A stretch of DNA of 64,000 nt from JAFGLZ01 sp964390905 (GTDB lineage: Bacteria > Planctomycetota > Phycisphaerae > UBA1845 > JAFGLZ01), in the NCBI GenBank assembly GCA_964390905.1, contig CAYMLO010000012.1, positions 21,964-85,963 of the forward strand, given 5' to 3'. Of the stretch, positions 35,700-44,407 are shown one piece after another. Each line of letters begins with the position of its first letter. Position 1 is the first letter of the stretch. The position numbers and the translations under genes were made by a program. The notes beneath the pieces were generated by a model, which was given only the letters and a program-made list of their open reading frames with translations, was not told where the DNA came from and did not search any database.

Positions 35700-36487
35700 G
35701 CACATCCGACACGACACTGACGTTAGGGGTGGATCTGGGCTCGACGGCGATCAAGGCGGTCCTCCTGGCCGACGGGACGACCGTGCGGGCCCGACGATGC
35801 GTCCCGACCGGCTACAACGCGCGGCAGTCGGCCGAACAGCTCGTGTCGCATCTGCTTGCAGAGGCCGGCGTCGACGCCGGCGACGTCGCCTGCACCGTCG
35901 CGACCGGCTACGGCCGGTTGTACTACGAGGCCGCCGACCGTGAGGTCAGCGAGATCACCTGTCACGCCCGCGGCGCGCGGTTCCTGGTGCCGGAGGCCCG
36001 CACCGTCATCGACATCGGCGGTCAAGACAGCAAGGTGATCGGCATCGCCGACACGGGTCGGGTCTTCGATTTTGCGATGAACGACAAGTGCGCCGCCGGC
36101 ACGGGTCGGTTCCTCGAGGTCATGTCGCGGGCCCTGCACGTCCCCATCGAGCAGTTCGGCGAGTTGGCCGGCGCGAGCACCAAGCAGGTCCCCATCTCGA
36201 CGACGTGCACCGTGTTCGCCGAGAGCGAGGTGGTCGGCCTGGTCGCCCGCGGCGAGGCCTTGCCCGACATCGTCGCCGCCATCCACCGCTCGATTGCGTC
36301 CCGCGTCGCCACGCTGGTCAAGCGCGTCGGCGTGACCGTCCCCCTGATCGCCACCGGCGGCGTCGCCCGAAACCCCGCCGCCATCGCCGCCCTATCCGCC
36401 GAGCTCGACCACCCCGTCAACGTCGCCCCCACCCCCGAATACGCCGGCGCCCTCGGCGCCGCCCGCGTTGCTGCGGAGAGTACGTAG
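35696..36487 (+). CDS. Activator ATPase of 2-hydroxyacyl-CoA dehydratase (HgdC/BadF/BadG family)
   Basis: The 263-residue ASKHA-fold ATPase has the first phosphate motif GVDLGSTAIKAVL near residue 11, VIDIGGQDSKVI in the middle, and the two cysteines that bridge a 4Fe-4S cluster in the dimer (DKCAAGTGRFLE and STTCTVFAESEV). ATP hydrolysis drives electron transfer to the dehydratase pair. It overlaps the preceding gene by ATGA, so the three genes form one unit. The last 30 codons are repeated, diverged, at 38841-38952, beyond the caspase-like gene. Confidence 0.94.
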   Translation: MSTSDTTLTLGVDLGSTAIKAVLLADGTTVRARRCVPTGYNARQSAEQLVSHLLAEAGVDAGDVACTVATGYGRLYYEAADREVSEITCHARGARFLVPEARTVIDIGGQDSKVIGIADTGRVFDFAMNDKCAAGTGRFLEVMSRALHVPIEQFGELAGASTKQVPISTTCTVFAESEVVGLVARGEALPDIVAAIHRSIASRVATLVKRVGVTVPLIATGGVARNPAAIAALSAELDHPVNVAPTPEYAGALGAARVAAEST

Positions 36488-36707
36488 AGACTGTCTTGTT
36501 TTCGGGGCTTGGGGGCGCCTATCTGTGGGTCGACGGTGCATTCAACCCCCTGCAGCCAACTCCAGTCGCTTGGTTGTTCTCGTTCGGGGACCCGACGTAC
36601 GGCGAGAGTCGCCTGTTCCCTGCTGGGGGGGGGGAACCTGTAGCGTTCCACGGATGGTCCCGACGGTCCGGGTCGGCTTGATGTGATCACAGGCGGTACG
36701 TAGACGC

Positions 36708-38189
36708 CTAAGATTTCGGAAGGGAGCGCCGCAGCCAGGCTCCCGCTGCCCCCACTCCGAGAGCGACCAGCCCACCCAATCCCGGATCGGGAACGACGTG
36801 GGCCGTTCCCTCTGCACTGAGAATCAGATCTAGCGTGATCGTCTGGCTCTGGCCGGCGAGGCCGATCTCGTAGCTGAACGTCCCCGACAACGTGGCGATC
36901 ATGGTGTCGCTCTGGGTGACAGTCGTCGTGAAGCTCAGGTCGAACGGCAGCAATTGGCCGGCCCAGGTCGCCGTGGTGAATGTCGTGGTGGTAGACCCAG
37001 TCAGACCGAATGTCGCCTCCACGTAGACGTCGGTGTCAACCTGAGCACTGCCCCCGGGCCCAATGTGACCCGGCCCGCTCTGCGCGAAGTCCAGGAAACG
37101 AATGCTGCCCGGCTGGGCAGCGACCGTTGCGAGCCCACCAAGGGCCAGCTGCATCATGTCTGTGTTGGTCAGGTAGCAGTCGCCGAGGGTGAACGTGTCG
37201 GACTCGCCAATCCCCCCGCCGTCAGGAGGAAAGACCACCGAGAACGTCCCCTCCAATTCACTTGTGGTGCTTCCAATCTCATCCCCGAGATCGAGGACCA
37301 GTGACCCGCTGGTCACCTGAAACGATTTATCACGCATTAGGGCGACAGCTTTTGTTTCTTGTCCCTTCCAATACCCAAATCCCTTGGTCCCGCCAACTTG
37401 ATCTCCGTGCTCAGCCTTTCTCGCGTCCCAGGCGTAGTCAAACCACTCCTCGATCGTCACGGTTCCGTCCTCGTTCCCGTCGCCCTTGAATTTCTTCTGG
37501 CTGTTCTTCTGGAAGGCTGTCTCGAGATAAGGGCCCCATGCCCACCTCCCCATGTCCTCCTGCGTTTCCTTGGCGGAGAGCAGGAACCCCATGTTCAACT
37601 GGTTCTTGTCGTTGTCATTGATGTCGTGCGCCCCGCCTACCATTCCTCCACCGAAGCACGCATCGACGATAGCGAGCTTGTGCGCTCTGGCATTTATTTC
37701 CTTGAACGCAGTTCCGAGAGTATCGTCAAAATAAGGGTCACCAACTGATCCTATCCATTCGTCACCTTTAGTAAGAGCACAATCTGGAGGGCCATCACAA
37801 TCTTCTAATCCCAAAGTCTGGTTGGTGGTTCCTCCGTGCCCAACATAGCAAAATACAAATAGGTCTTCTGAGGTAACTTGTGTCTTCGCGCTTGCGAGTC
37901 CAGCGCTCAGCTGCTGCGCGCCAATGTGCTGGGTTTCCGTTCCCTTCACGATGTTCTTATGGTAGCCCCACCCCGTCGACGTCGCGGCTGCTGCCAGCGC
38001 CCTGTCTAGCGCATCCAGCGCGGCCAGAGTCTCGGGGTGTCCTGTGGGATTCCCCGCGCCAAAGTAACGGATCGCGCGGCCATGAACCACAGACACCTGG
38101 AGGAACAGAAACCCCAGCCCGGTCGCGAGAAGGAGCGGTACCCTCCGTTGACCTCTAGGGAAAGCACTCTCTGTGGTCATTTTCGGCAC
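36708..38189 (-). CDS. Secreted caspase/legumain-like peptidase with EF-hand and PEP-CTERM
   Basis: The 493-residue product has a signal peptide (VPLLLATGLGFLFLQVSVVHG). The catalytic pair of a caspase-fold (C13/C14 clan CD) protease is His118 in YVGHGG and Cys178 in IVDACFGGG, each at the end of a hydrophobic strand. A perfect 12-residue EF-hand/dockerin-like loop follows at 237-248 (Asp237 to Glu248), suggesting calcium dependence. The C-terminal beta-rich part ends in VPDPGLGGLVALGVGAAG and RRSLPKS, a PEP-CTERM-like tail in which the motif reads PDP. The gene is antisense to its neighbours and its 5' part is less GC-rich than the flanks, which hints at transfer. An ATG nine bases downstream (38180) is also possible. 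Confidence 0.82.
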   Translation of the reverse strand: MPKMTTESAFPRGQRRVPLLLATGLGFLFLQVSVVHGRAIRYFGAGNPTGHPETLAALDALDRALAAAATSTGWGYHKNIVKGTETQHIGAQQLSAGLASAKTQVTSEDLFVFCYVGHGGTTNQTLGLEDCDGPPDCALTKGDEWIGSVGDPYFDDTLGTAFKEINARAHKLAIVDACFGGGMVGGAHDINDNDKNQLNMGFLLSAKETQEDMGRWAWGPYLETAFQKNSQKKFKGDGNEDGTVTIEEWFDYAWDARKAEHGDQVGGTKGFGYWKGQETKAVALMRDKSFQVTSGSLVLDLGDEIGSTTSELEGTFSVVFPPDGGGIGESDTFTLGDCYLTNTDMMQLALGGLATVAAQPGSIRFLDFAQSGPGHIGPGGSAQVDTDVYVEATFGLTGSTTTTFTTATWAGQLLPFDLSFTTTVTQSDTMIATLSGTFSYEIGLAGQSQTITLDLILSAEGTAHVVPDPGLGGLVALGVGAAGAWLRRSLPKS

Positions 38190-38840
38190 GCCTCCGTTTT
38201 GGCTATTCCCCCATCAGGTTGGCACATCGAGTGGTCGCACACACATCCCACTGGCGTTTGGGCCTGATTGCATCAACGCTCAATCCATTGGGCAAGGATC
38301 TGCGCACCGCCGAACAGGTATCCAGAAACAGCCCGTAGCTCTGAGTACTGCGAACTGTCACAACGGACCGTGAGGCCCCTAGCCGTCGTGGAGACACGAT
38401 TCTAACGGTATCCGGCGCGGACTCCTTCTCCATACTCCCCTGGGTCCGATAGGAGTTGGTCCACCAGGCATGATTATATCACGGGGAGCTGCTTCAGGAA
38501 AAAAACCTGCTCCAAAATCTTCAGTCTTCGGAGCCGGACAAGGTTTTGGCAACATTGCAAAGGAAATACACGAAGGGATTTTCTGCTCGGGCCAATTGCC
38601 TTCGTTCGCGCCGCGGGTGTGACCTGACACGGCCGAATCGAGAGACGTCGGCCAGTGGGGGCCTCCCAACACCGCGTCGTGTGGGCAGGCGGCTAGGCAG
38701 GTGCTGGGTCGGACGCAGTGCTCCGTCGGGGGCCGTTATACGCGCGCGTTGGGCAGTGGAGCGAGTTGGCTACTCTCAATGACAACCAGCCGACGGTGGT
38801 TCGTTGGGAGATCGGCACTAGGAATTCCGGTCCGAACAGA
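38190..38840. other. Long intergenic region, lower GC, no gene seen
   Basis: About 650 bases upstream of the caspase-like gene hold no frame with a recognisable domain. The stretch around 38460-38530 is AT-richer than the surroundings and probably contains that gene's promoter. No tRNA or integrase remnant was seen. Confidence 0.5.
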
Positions 38841-38952
38841 CCGCGTCGCCGCGCTACCCGCCGAACTCGAACACCCCGTCACCGTCGCCCCCACCCCCCA
38901 ATACGCCGGCGCCCTCGGCGCCGCCCGCGTGGCCGCGGATAGCCTTGGCTAG
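38841..38952 (+). pseudogene. 3'-end remnant of a second dehydratase-activator gene
   Basis: Translation gives RVAALPAELEHPVTVAPTP then QYAGALGAARVAADSLG and a TAG stop. This matches the last 33 residues of the intact activator at 35696-36487 (AALSAELDHPVNVAPTP, EYAGALGAARVAAEST). The DNA match covers about 95 bases with scattered differences. Nothing activator-like precedes it. It is therefore a fragment left by duplication, rearrangement or insertion of the caspase segment. Confidence 0.75.
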
Positions 38953-38968
38953 TAACGCGTTTCGTAGA

Positions 38969-40309
38969 CTAACCCCGCTCAGCACCTTCCGCCTCGTTCT
39001 CTGCACCGTGCTGCGGGATTGTCAGCCGCAGACGCGCTACGTGGGAGTGCCTCACCTCTAATACCTCGGCCGATGCTCCCTCGAGTTCGACCCGGTCTCC
39101 TGTCGATGCGATCCTGCCGAGTTGCTGGGTGATCAGGCCGGCCATGGTGTCGATGCCGGGAGCGGCGAACGCCGTGTCGAGGGCCTTGTTGATCTGGTTG
39201 ATGTGCGCGCCGCCTTGCACGATGAATGAGCCGGGACCGTCCGGCACGATTGCCGGCAACTCATCGTCGAATTCATCCTGGAGTGGACCCACGATCCGCT
39301 CCAGCACGTTCTCCAGCGTTGCGATCCCTGCCACGGCGCCGTACTCGTCGACGACGAAGGCCAAGTGCTGACGGCTCGTGCGAAACAGGTTCAGCAGGCG
39401 ACTGAGGGGCATGGTCTCCGGGACGTAATGAGGCGGTCGGCAGACGGACTTCAGGTCGAACTCTCCGCCGAGCGAAGCGTGCAGCAAGTCCTTGGTGTGG
39501 ACGAATCCAAGGATGCTGTCCATTGACGCGTCGCACAGCGGGTAGCGCGTGTGCTTGGTCCGTCTGGCCGTCTCCATGGCGTCCGCGACGGGCTTGTTGA
39601 CGTCGAAGAACTCGACCTCCATGCGCGGGAGCATGATCTGACGCGCAATCGCCTGGTCGAATTCGAAGACCGCCTGGAGCAGTCGATGCTCGGAAGGCGT
39701 GAGCTCGCCGTGGGCGTGCGACTGGCTCATCAACGCGCGGATCTCTTCCTCGCTGTGCGGGGTCTCATGTTCAGAAGCGCTCTCGATCCCGACCCGCCGC
39801 AAGATGAACGCAGTCGAGGCGTTCAGCCCGGCCAACAGGGGGTAGCTCGCCAGATAGAACCCCTTGAGCGGCAGGGAACACCACCGTGCGGTCCGTCCGG
39901 GCCGCCTGATCGCGTAGATCTTGGGCGCCTGCTCTCCGATGACCAGGTGGATGCCCGTGATAATGGTGAATGCGATGACGAAGGCGAGCGTGTGCAGCAG
40001 CGCAGGCGACTTGATGCCGATCGCGTGGAACACGGGTTCCAGCAGGCGAGCGATCGCCGGTTCGCCGATCCAGCCAAGCCCAAGAGAGGCCATCGTGATG
40101 CCTAGCTGGCATGCAGATAGGGATCGTTCGAGCCGCTGCGCCGCCCATTGCGCCGTCTTGGCGAACGGTTCTTCCTGGCGAACCATTTGGGCAAGCCGAC
40201 TGCCGCGGACCTTGACCAGCGCGAACTCGGCGGCCACGAAGAAGCCGTTGAGCGCCACCAGAGCGACCGTCGCGAGTAGCAATAGGGATTGAAGCAGCCA
40301 CGTGTCCAT
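38969..40309 (-). CDS. CorC/HlyC-type membrane protein (CNNM + CBS domains)
   Basis: The 446-residue protein has the DUF21/CNNM transmembrane domain (about residues 1-190: LNGFFVAAEFALVKVRGSRL, VIGEQAPKIYAI). Two CBS domains follow (about 215-330: MLPRMEVEFFDV, VVDEYGAVAGIATLENVLE). The C-terminal CorC_HlyC domain comes last. The family is linked to magnesium/cobalt export or tolerance; the historical name hemolysin C is misleading. The ATG at 40309 is favoured because GAGGA lies ten bases upstream. A GTG at 40324 would add five residues. Confidence 0.92.
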   Translation of the reverse strand: MDTWLLQSLLLLATVALVALNGFFVAAEFALVKVRGSRLAQMVRQEEPFAKTAQWAAQRLERSLSACQLGITMASLGLGWIGEPAIARLLEPVFHAIGIKSPALLHTLAFVIAFTIITGIHLVIGEQAPKIYAIRRPGRTARWCSLPLKGFYLASYPLLAGLNASTAFILRRVGIESASEHETPHSEEEIRALMSQSHAHGELTPSEHRLLQAVFEFDQAIARQIMLPRMEVEFFDVNKPVADAMETARRTKHTRYPLCDASMDSILGFVHTKDLLHASLGGEFDLKSVCRPPHYVPETMPLSRLLNLFRTSRQHLAFVVDEYGAVAGIATLENVLERIVGPLQDEFDDELPAIVPDGPGSFIVQGGAHINQINKALDTAFAAPGIDTMAGLITQQLGRIASTGDRVELEGASAEVLEVRHSHVARLRLTIPQHGAENEAEGAERG

Positions 40310-40409
40310 GAGTCCATTCCTCACAGTTGTCCCGGGCCGAGGGTCAGGTTCGGAAATGCCTTGGAGTATATCCTGGTTTCCTCGCAGGACGCTACGGACG
40401 GCGCCGGGG

Positions 40410-41027
40410 CTAGACTGCGTCGCCGTCAGGTGGGGCGGATAGCCGACGGATCGACGGGCGACTGCTGGGCGTGGCGGGTCGGGTTTCTTGTAGCCATTTG
40501 CGGATGGTCTCTCGTGGGTTGGCCGGGCGAGTCGTGGCCGTCAGACGCCGGATCAACTCCGCTTGCTGCGTGACGGTTCGCTCCTTGAAGGCCTTGTACA
40601 CTCGGACGAGTCGACGCCGTTGCTCGGGCGGCATCTGTTGCACGTGGGCGTGGATCTGTCTGAGACGCACGAGCTGCTTGTCGTCGAGGCGGGCCAGCAA
40701 CGCCCAGTTGGCGCGGCAGAGCCTGCGCGTCGCGGGATCGAGTCGTTGGAACTTGCCGTGCAGGCGGCGGAGCCGTTCTTGCTGCTCGGTGGGTAGCTGG
40801 TGGAACTGGTCGTAGCGCTGGCGAAGCGCGTTTCGGCGTTCGGGACTGAGCGACTGCCATCGGCGGAGATTCTGGTCGAAGGATGCGCGTGCGACGGTCT
40901 TGACCTTGCCAGCGCGGTTCGGCCCGGCGCCCGCAATGGCAGCCGCCAGCAGTGACACCGCCAGACACGTCCATGAGTGCCCTGACCGGTGGCGACACGC
41001 TGATGTGGGCATTCGTGCGTGTCTCAT
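40410..41027 (-). CDS. DUF3106-like exported Arg/Gln-rich helical protein
   Basis: The 205-residue protein has a signal peptide or anchor (HSWTCLAVSLLAAAIAGAG). Repeated segments of the form L..EQ..RL...  follow (LPTEQQERLRRL, MPPEQRRRLVRV), matching the DUF3106 pattern of periplasmic helical proteins. It is the last gene of the ECF sigma/anti-sigma unit: its start overlaps the anti-sigma stop by four bases. In other bacteria DUF3106 genes also lie next to anti-sigma factors, so it may sense envelope state. Confidence 0.75.
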   Translation of the reverse strand: MRHARMPTSACRHRSGHSWTCLAVSLLAAAIAGAGPNRAGKVKTVARASFDQNLRRWQSLSPERRNALRQRYDQFHQLPTEQQERLRRLHGKFQRLDPATRRLCRANWALLARLDDKQLVRLRQIHAHVQQMPPEQRRRLVRVYKAFKERTVTQQAELIRRLTATTRPANPRETIRKWLQETRPATPSSRPSIRRLSAPPDGDAV

Positions 41028-41539
41028 GACTTTTCTTCCTCCTCATGGCCGTCCACCAAGCCGAGGCGGTCCAACGTCTGCAGCATGTCGGCCGACTGCA
41101 CGAGGTCGAGTTCGGCCAGCATGGGCATCTCCTCGAGCAGATCGAGCATCTCGATGACCTCCCGGTCGGCATCGGCGATCAGAGGCGCTTGGGGCGTCCG
41201 GGGCAACTCGGGCCCGGGGCCCACGCCGGTCCGCGATCGGTGGGACGACCAGATGAACAGGCCCAGCGCGATTGCCGCTGCAGCCGCCGTCGGCCAGACA
41301 ATGCGCAGGACCCGACCCCTTGTGCGGTGCCGGTCGAGGGCGCGCTCGGCCAGGTCCGCCGGCGGCCGGGCGTCCAGCCAGTGGTCCAGCGACGACCAGG
41401 TCCGGCGGGCGGCCTCGAGCTCTTCCCGGCAGGCCGGGCAGCCGATGACGTGGTCTTCGAGCTGCGCCCGTTCGTCGTCGTCGAGCATTCCGGCGACGTA
41501 GGCGTTCACCTGTTCGCGGTATCGATCGCATGCGCTCAT
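41024..41539 (-). CDS. Zinc-binding anti-sigma factor, single-pass
   Basis: The 171-residue protein has an N-terminal ZAS domain with His30, Cys34 and Cys37 in EDHVIGCPACREELE. One transmembrane helix comes next (VWPTAAAAAIALGLFIW, about residues 80-97), then a short outer part. This is the standard layout of membrane anti-sigma factors that hold an ECF sigma until a signal arrives. Its ATG overlaps the stop of the sigma gene (ATGA at 41536-41539), and its own stop overlaps the DUF3106 start. Confidence 0.9.
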   Translation of the reverse strand: MSACDRYREQVNAYVAGMLDDDERAQLEDHVIGCPACREELEAARRTWSSLDHWLDARPPADLAERALDRHRTRGRVLRIVWPTAAAAAIALGLFIWSSHRSRTGVGPGPELPRTPQAPLIADADREVIEMLDLLEEMPMLAELDLVQSADMLQTLDRLGLVDGHEEEEKS

Positions 41540-42201
41540 GACGTCGTGTCTCCGTTTGCCTGATGTCCGGCCAGCGCCCGTCTGAGTTTCCGCATCGCCC
41601 GGCTGACGCGCATCTTCACGGCGTCGCGCGTGCAGCCGAGAATGGCGGCGATCTCATCGACGCAGAGGCCTTCGTATTTCGCCAGCACCAGAGCGGCCCG
41701 TTGCGGCTCGGGCAGATTTGCGATGGCCCCCCGAACGGCCTCACTCAGTTCCTGCCGCGCGACCGGTGCCGCGGGATCGCCCCGCGTCGTCGACACCAGC
41801 GCGTCGTCCACGGCGCCGACCACCCGGCCGCGGCGTCTTGATCGACACGCGTTCATCGCCAGGTTTCGGGTGACGACGTACAGCCAGGCGGCCAGGTTGT
41901 CCTGCTCGCCGGTGTCCCGTCGCAAGGCCCGGACCAGCACCTCCTGGGAGATGTCTTCGGCGAGATGACGGTCATCTGTCAGCCGCCAGGCGGTGTTGTA
42001 GATGCGGTGACCGTGTCGATCTTCAAACCGGCGAAACGCCTCGCGATCCCCCCGTCGCGCCGCCCGCAGAAGCGCGCCGTCGGCAACCCGCGCACCGTGG
42101 GCCGCCGACGGGCCATCGCGCGGCGGCGCGCCATCGAACGGCACGGCTGAGGGTCCGCGCTCGGGGGCATCTGCGTCTCGTTTCACCGGCTCCTCATCCA
42201 T
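41536..42201 (-). CDS. ECF sigma factor controlled by the adjacent anti-sigma
   Basis: The 221-residue ECF factor has region 2 near residues 45-125 (DISQEVLVRALRR, NLAAWLYVVTRNLAMNACR). Region 4 lies near 150-210 (LPEPQRAALVLAKYEGL, VDEIAAILGCTRDAVKMRVSRAMRKLR). The Arg/Pro-rich N-terminus before region 2 is longer than usual. The ATG at 42201 is taken because the preceding residues in the frame lie beyond a usual start; no strong ribosome binding site is visible. It is the first gene of the sigma/anti-sigma/DUF3106 unit and is divergent from the small gene at 42374. Confidence 0.9.
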   Translation of the reverse strand: MDEEPVKRDADAPERGPSAVPFDGAPPRDGPSAAHGARVADGALLRAARRGDREAFRRFEDRHGHRIYNTAWRLTDDRHLAEDISQEVLVRALRRDTGEQDNLAAWLYVVTRNLAMNACRSRRRGRVVGAVDDALVSTTRGDPAAPVARQELSEAVRGAIANLPEPQRAALVLAKYEGLCVDEIAAILGCTRDAVKMRVSRAMRKLRRALAGHQANGDTTS

Positions 42202-42373
42202 CAGTACACCGTTGCGCGGGGATTGTAACACAACTGATCTTGCTCATTGCTCACCGATCGTTCGGGGGAGGTTCTTGCGTTACGCGAACGCGGGTTTGGT
42301 GTCCTTAGGGGTGTCTGCGAGGCGGCGTGCCTCGCGCCGAATGGATGAGGGCTGTTACGGTAAGGAGTCCACC

Positions 42374-42877
42374 ATGTTCAGTGTGAGGATGTTGTTGGCG
42401 CTTACGCCGATGTTGGCCGTGGTCATTCCGCCCTGTGTGCCCGACGAGATCATCGACGACATCCGCGATCCCAACGTCGTCCGTCGGGGCACCGGCTCGA
42501 TCGAAGCGGAAGGATGCGGGACCGCCACCGTTATCGGACAGGGCGAGGTCTTCATCGAGCTACAGGAGGACCCGGAGGGGCGGGCGCACCTGGTCATCTA
42601 CGATGCGGCCAACAAGGACGTGACGCTGAACGGTGAGGGCAGGAAGTACTGGCGGGGCAACCATCTGTACGTGGACGGTCTGGTCGGCACGGCCACGATC
42701 GTCGGTGAGGGCCTGGTCGTCGGGGTGACCGGACATCCGCTCTACCTCTATGCCGAGGGCAGTGGTCGGGTCAGTCTGGCGGGGGTGGGAACCTACTCGG
42801 TCAACGGCGGCGAGGAGCAGCCCTGGCCGACCGAGGTGGAGGAGATCGCCTACGAGGCGGACGCAGCCGAGGAGTAG
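42374..42877 (+). CDS. Small exported acidic beta-rich protein of unknown function
   Basis: The 167-residue product has a signal peptide with a cysteine near the cleavage point (LTPMLAVVIPPC), so it may be a lipoprotein. The rest is Gly-rich with alternating hydrophobic residues (GSIEAEGCGTATVIGQGEVFI, VGTATIVGEGLVVGV). That looks like a short beta-helix or sandwich of repeated G-x-G turns. TAAGGAGTCC just before the ATG is a good ribosome binding site. It is divergent from the ECF sigma gene at 42201 and may be one of its targets, which is inference. Confidence 0.7.
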   Translation: MFSVRMLLALTPMLAVVIPPCVPDEIIDDIRDPNVVRRGTGSIEAEGCGTATVIGQGEVFIELQEDPEGRAHLVIYDAANKDVTLNGEGRKYWRGNHLYVDGLVGTATIVGEGLVVGVTGHPLYLYAEGSGRVSLAGVGTYSVNGGEEQPWPTEVEEIAYEADAAEE

Positions 42878-42926
42878 CGTCCCCCTGCCCTTTGGCCCAG
42901 CATCGTTGACTGGACCCATCCGTTTA

Positions 42927-42970
42927 GGCCCGCCGCGTGCGGCGGGCCCGGGGGCCTCAACAGGCCCCCG
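42927..42970. terminator. Two adjacent GC-rich hairpins between convergent genes
   Basis: GGCCCGCCGC/GCGGCGGGCC (42927-42948, two-base loop) and CGGGGGCCT/AGGCCCCCG (42949-42970, four-base loop) lie between the small exported gene and deoC, which converge. They are well placed for bidirectional termination, though a T-run is lacking. Confidence 0.65.
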
Positions 42971-42981
42971 GCGGGGGGGAG

Positions 42982-43677
42982 TCAGCCCTTCAACCGGGCG
43001 TTGAGTTCATCCAGGATCGCGACGCCCGCGGACGTGCCCAAGCGATCGGCGCCGGCCTCGAGCATCGCCAAGGCTTGATCGAGGGTTCGGATGCCACCGG
43101 CGGCCTTGACGGACATCCGGCCGGCGTGGGCGCGGAGCAGGCGAACGGAGTCGATCGTGGCCCCGCCGCTGGCGTGCATGCCGGTCGACGTCTTGACGAA
43201 GTCGGCCCCGGCCCGTTCGGCCAGGCCACAGGCCGTCGCGACTTGCTCGTCGGACAGGGCACCGCACTCGAGGATCACCTTGACCAGGTGGCCTTGCCCA
43301 GCCCGATGAACCACCTCGACCACGCCGGCGATGTCGTCGTGCACGGCGTCGACGTCTCCTTGGAGCAACCCGCCGACGTGGATGACCATGTCGATTTCCC
43401 GGGCTCCGTCTTCGACCCCTCGACGTGCCTCGTCCACCTTGTTGGCCGTCGGGGTGGCGCCCAGCGGGAACCCCGCCACGCTGCAGACGACCGTCTCGGT
43501 CCCGTCCAGTTGGCTCGCCGCCCGACGCACGAAGACCGGGTTCATGCAGACGGCCGCGAACCCGTACTGCCGAGCATCCCGGCACAGTTCGTCGATCTGG
43601 TCGGCGGTGGCCTCGGGTTTCAGCAGCGTGTGGTCGATCGTACGAGCGAGTTCACCGGGGTCAGGCAGGGGCGTCAT
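42982..43677 (-). CDS. deoC: Deoxyribose-phosphate aldolase
   Basis: The 231-residue class I aldolase cleaves 2-deoxyribose-5-phosphate to glyceraldehyde-3-phosphate and acetaldehyde in deoxynucleoside catabolism. It has IDHTLLKPEAT at the start, GFPLGA, EIDMVIHVG with a proton-relay aspartate, KVILECG, and FVKTSTGMHASGG with the Schiff-base lysine. The ATG at 43677 is right for the family and has GGAGA upstream. The frame continues to 43893 without family similarity. Confidence 0.96.
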   Translation of the reverse strand: MTPLPDPGELARTIDHTLLKPEATADQIDELCRDARQYGFAAVCMNPVFVRRAASQLDGTETVVCSVAGFPLGATPTANKVDEARRGVEDGAREIDMVIHVGGLLQGDVDAVHDDIAGVVEVVHRAGQGHLVKVILECGALSDEQVATACGLAERAGADFVKTSTGMHASGGATIDSVRLLRAHAGRMSVKAAGGIRTLDQALAMLEAGADRLGTSAGVAILDELNARLKG

Positions 43678-43829
43678 GGGCTTGGGGTCTCCTTCGATTC
43701 GTGTTCGTCCCGTCTGGGTGGATCGTCGGAGCGATTCGCGTTGCCGAACCGCGTGTCTCATCGGCCATAGTCTATACGAGCCGTATCTGGGTGGGAACCG
43801 GATGGGGATGGCCGTCCGCGGACAGCGCT

Positions 43830-44096
43830 TCAGCCGCCGCGTGTGAACGTCTTCTGACAGTCCTGGATGACCTTCGCGACCGCCCGGGTGCATTCATCGC
43901 CGTGAGGGCAGGTGACCTGCTCGATTTCAGCCAGGTCGATCTCGGCGAGGGGTCGGTCCAACAGGAGCTCGCGGAGCGCCGCCAGGGTCCGCCCGCATTC
44001 GGGCTTGTCGACGATGTCGAAGCGCTCGAATCGCAGCACGCCCGACTTGTCGCTCAGCGAGAACCGCACTCTGTCGTTGCAGTCGTTTGGGCTCAT
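43830..44096 (-). CDS. Small Cys-containing protein, possibly NifU-like
   Basis: The 88-residue protein carries four cysteines (NDCNDR, PECGRT, TCPHGDECTR with two, DCQKTF). A pattern ECGRTLAALRELLLDRPLAEID followed by C.......A...V resembles the C-terminal part of NifU/IscU-like scaffold domains, but the assignment is weak. It may bind iron-sulfur or zinc. It is upstream of deoC on the same strand (152-base gap) and divergent from the topoisomerase gene. Confidence 0.5.
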   Translation of the reverse strand: MSPNDCNDRVRFSLSDKSGVLRFERFDIVDKPECGRTLAALRELLLDRPLAEIDLAEIEQVTCPHGDECTRAVAKVIQDCQKTFTRGG

Positions 44097-44407
44097 TTGA
44101 CCGATGACCTACCTGCCGCTGATGCCATGACTCGTGAAGATCCGCATGCGTCCCCACCAAAGCGAGCGGATGGCCCGCGGGGTTTGTCCGTGGACTCCCG
44201 CAGGTTAGATGCTGCCCGGCTCGAGCAGAATCCAGCATTTGGCAGGTTTTGGGGGTGCCTGCGATGTGTGGACATTGCTGGCGACCGGTTGGCCTTGCGA
44301 GGGCGAGCCGGTATACTGACCGGTGCTCCCGCAGAGCGTGGCGGCGAGCGGCATATCCGCGAATGGCTATGTCGGGTGGAACCCGCAGAGGAGGTCAGGC
44401 AAGACCG

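Noticed and set aside
36488..38952. Prophage or integrative element between two att sites
   Set aside because: The flanking copies are too diverged for att sites and there is no integrase or phage gene between them; kept only as an insertion hypothesis.
38701..38952. A complete small gene around the activator remnant
   Set aside because: Only the last 33 residues resemble a protein family; the part before it is unrelated sequence.
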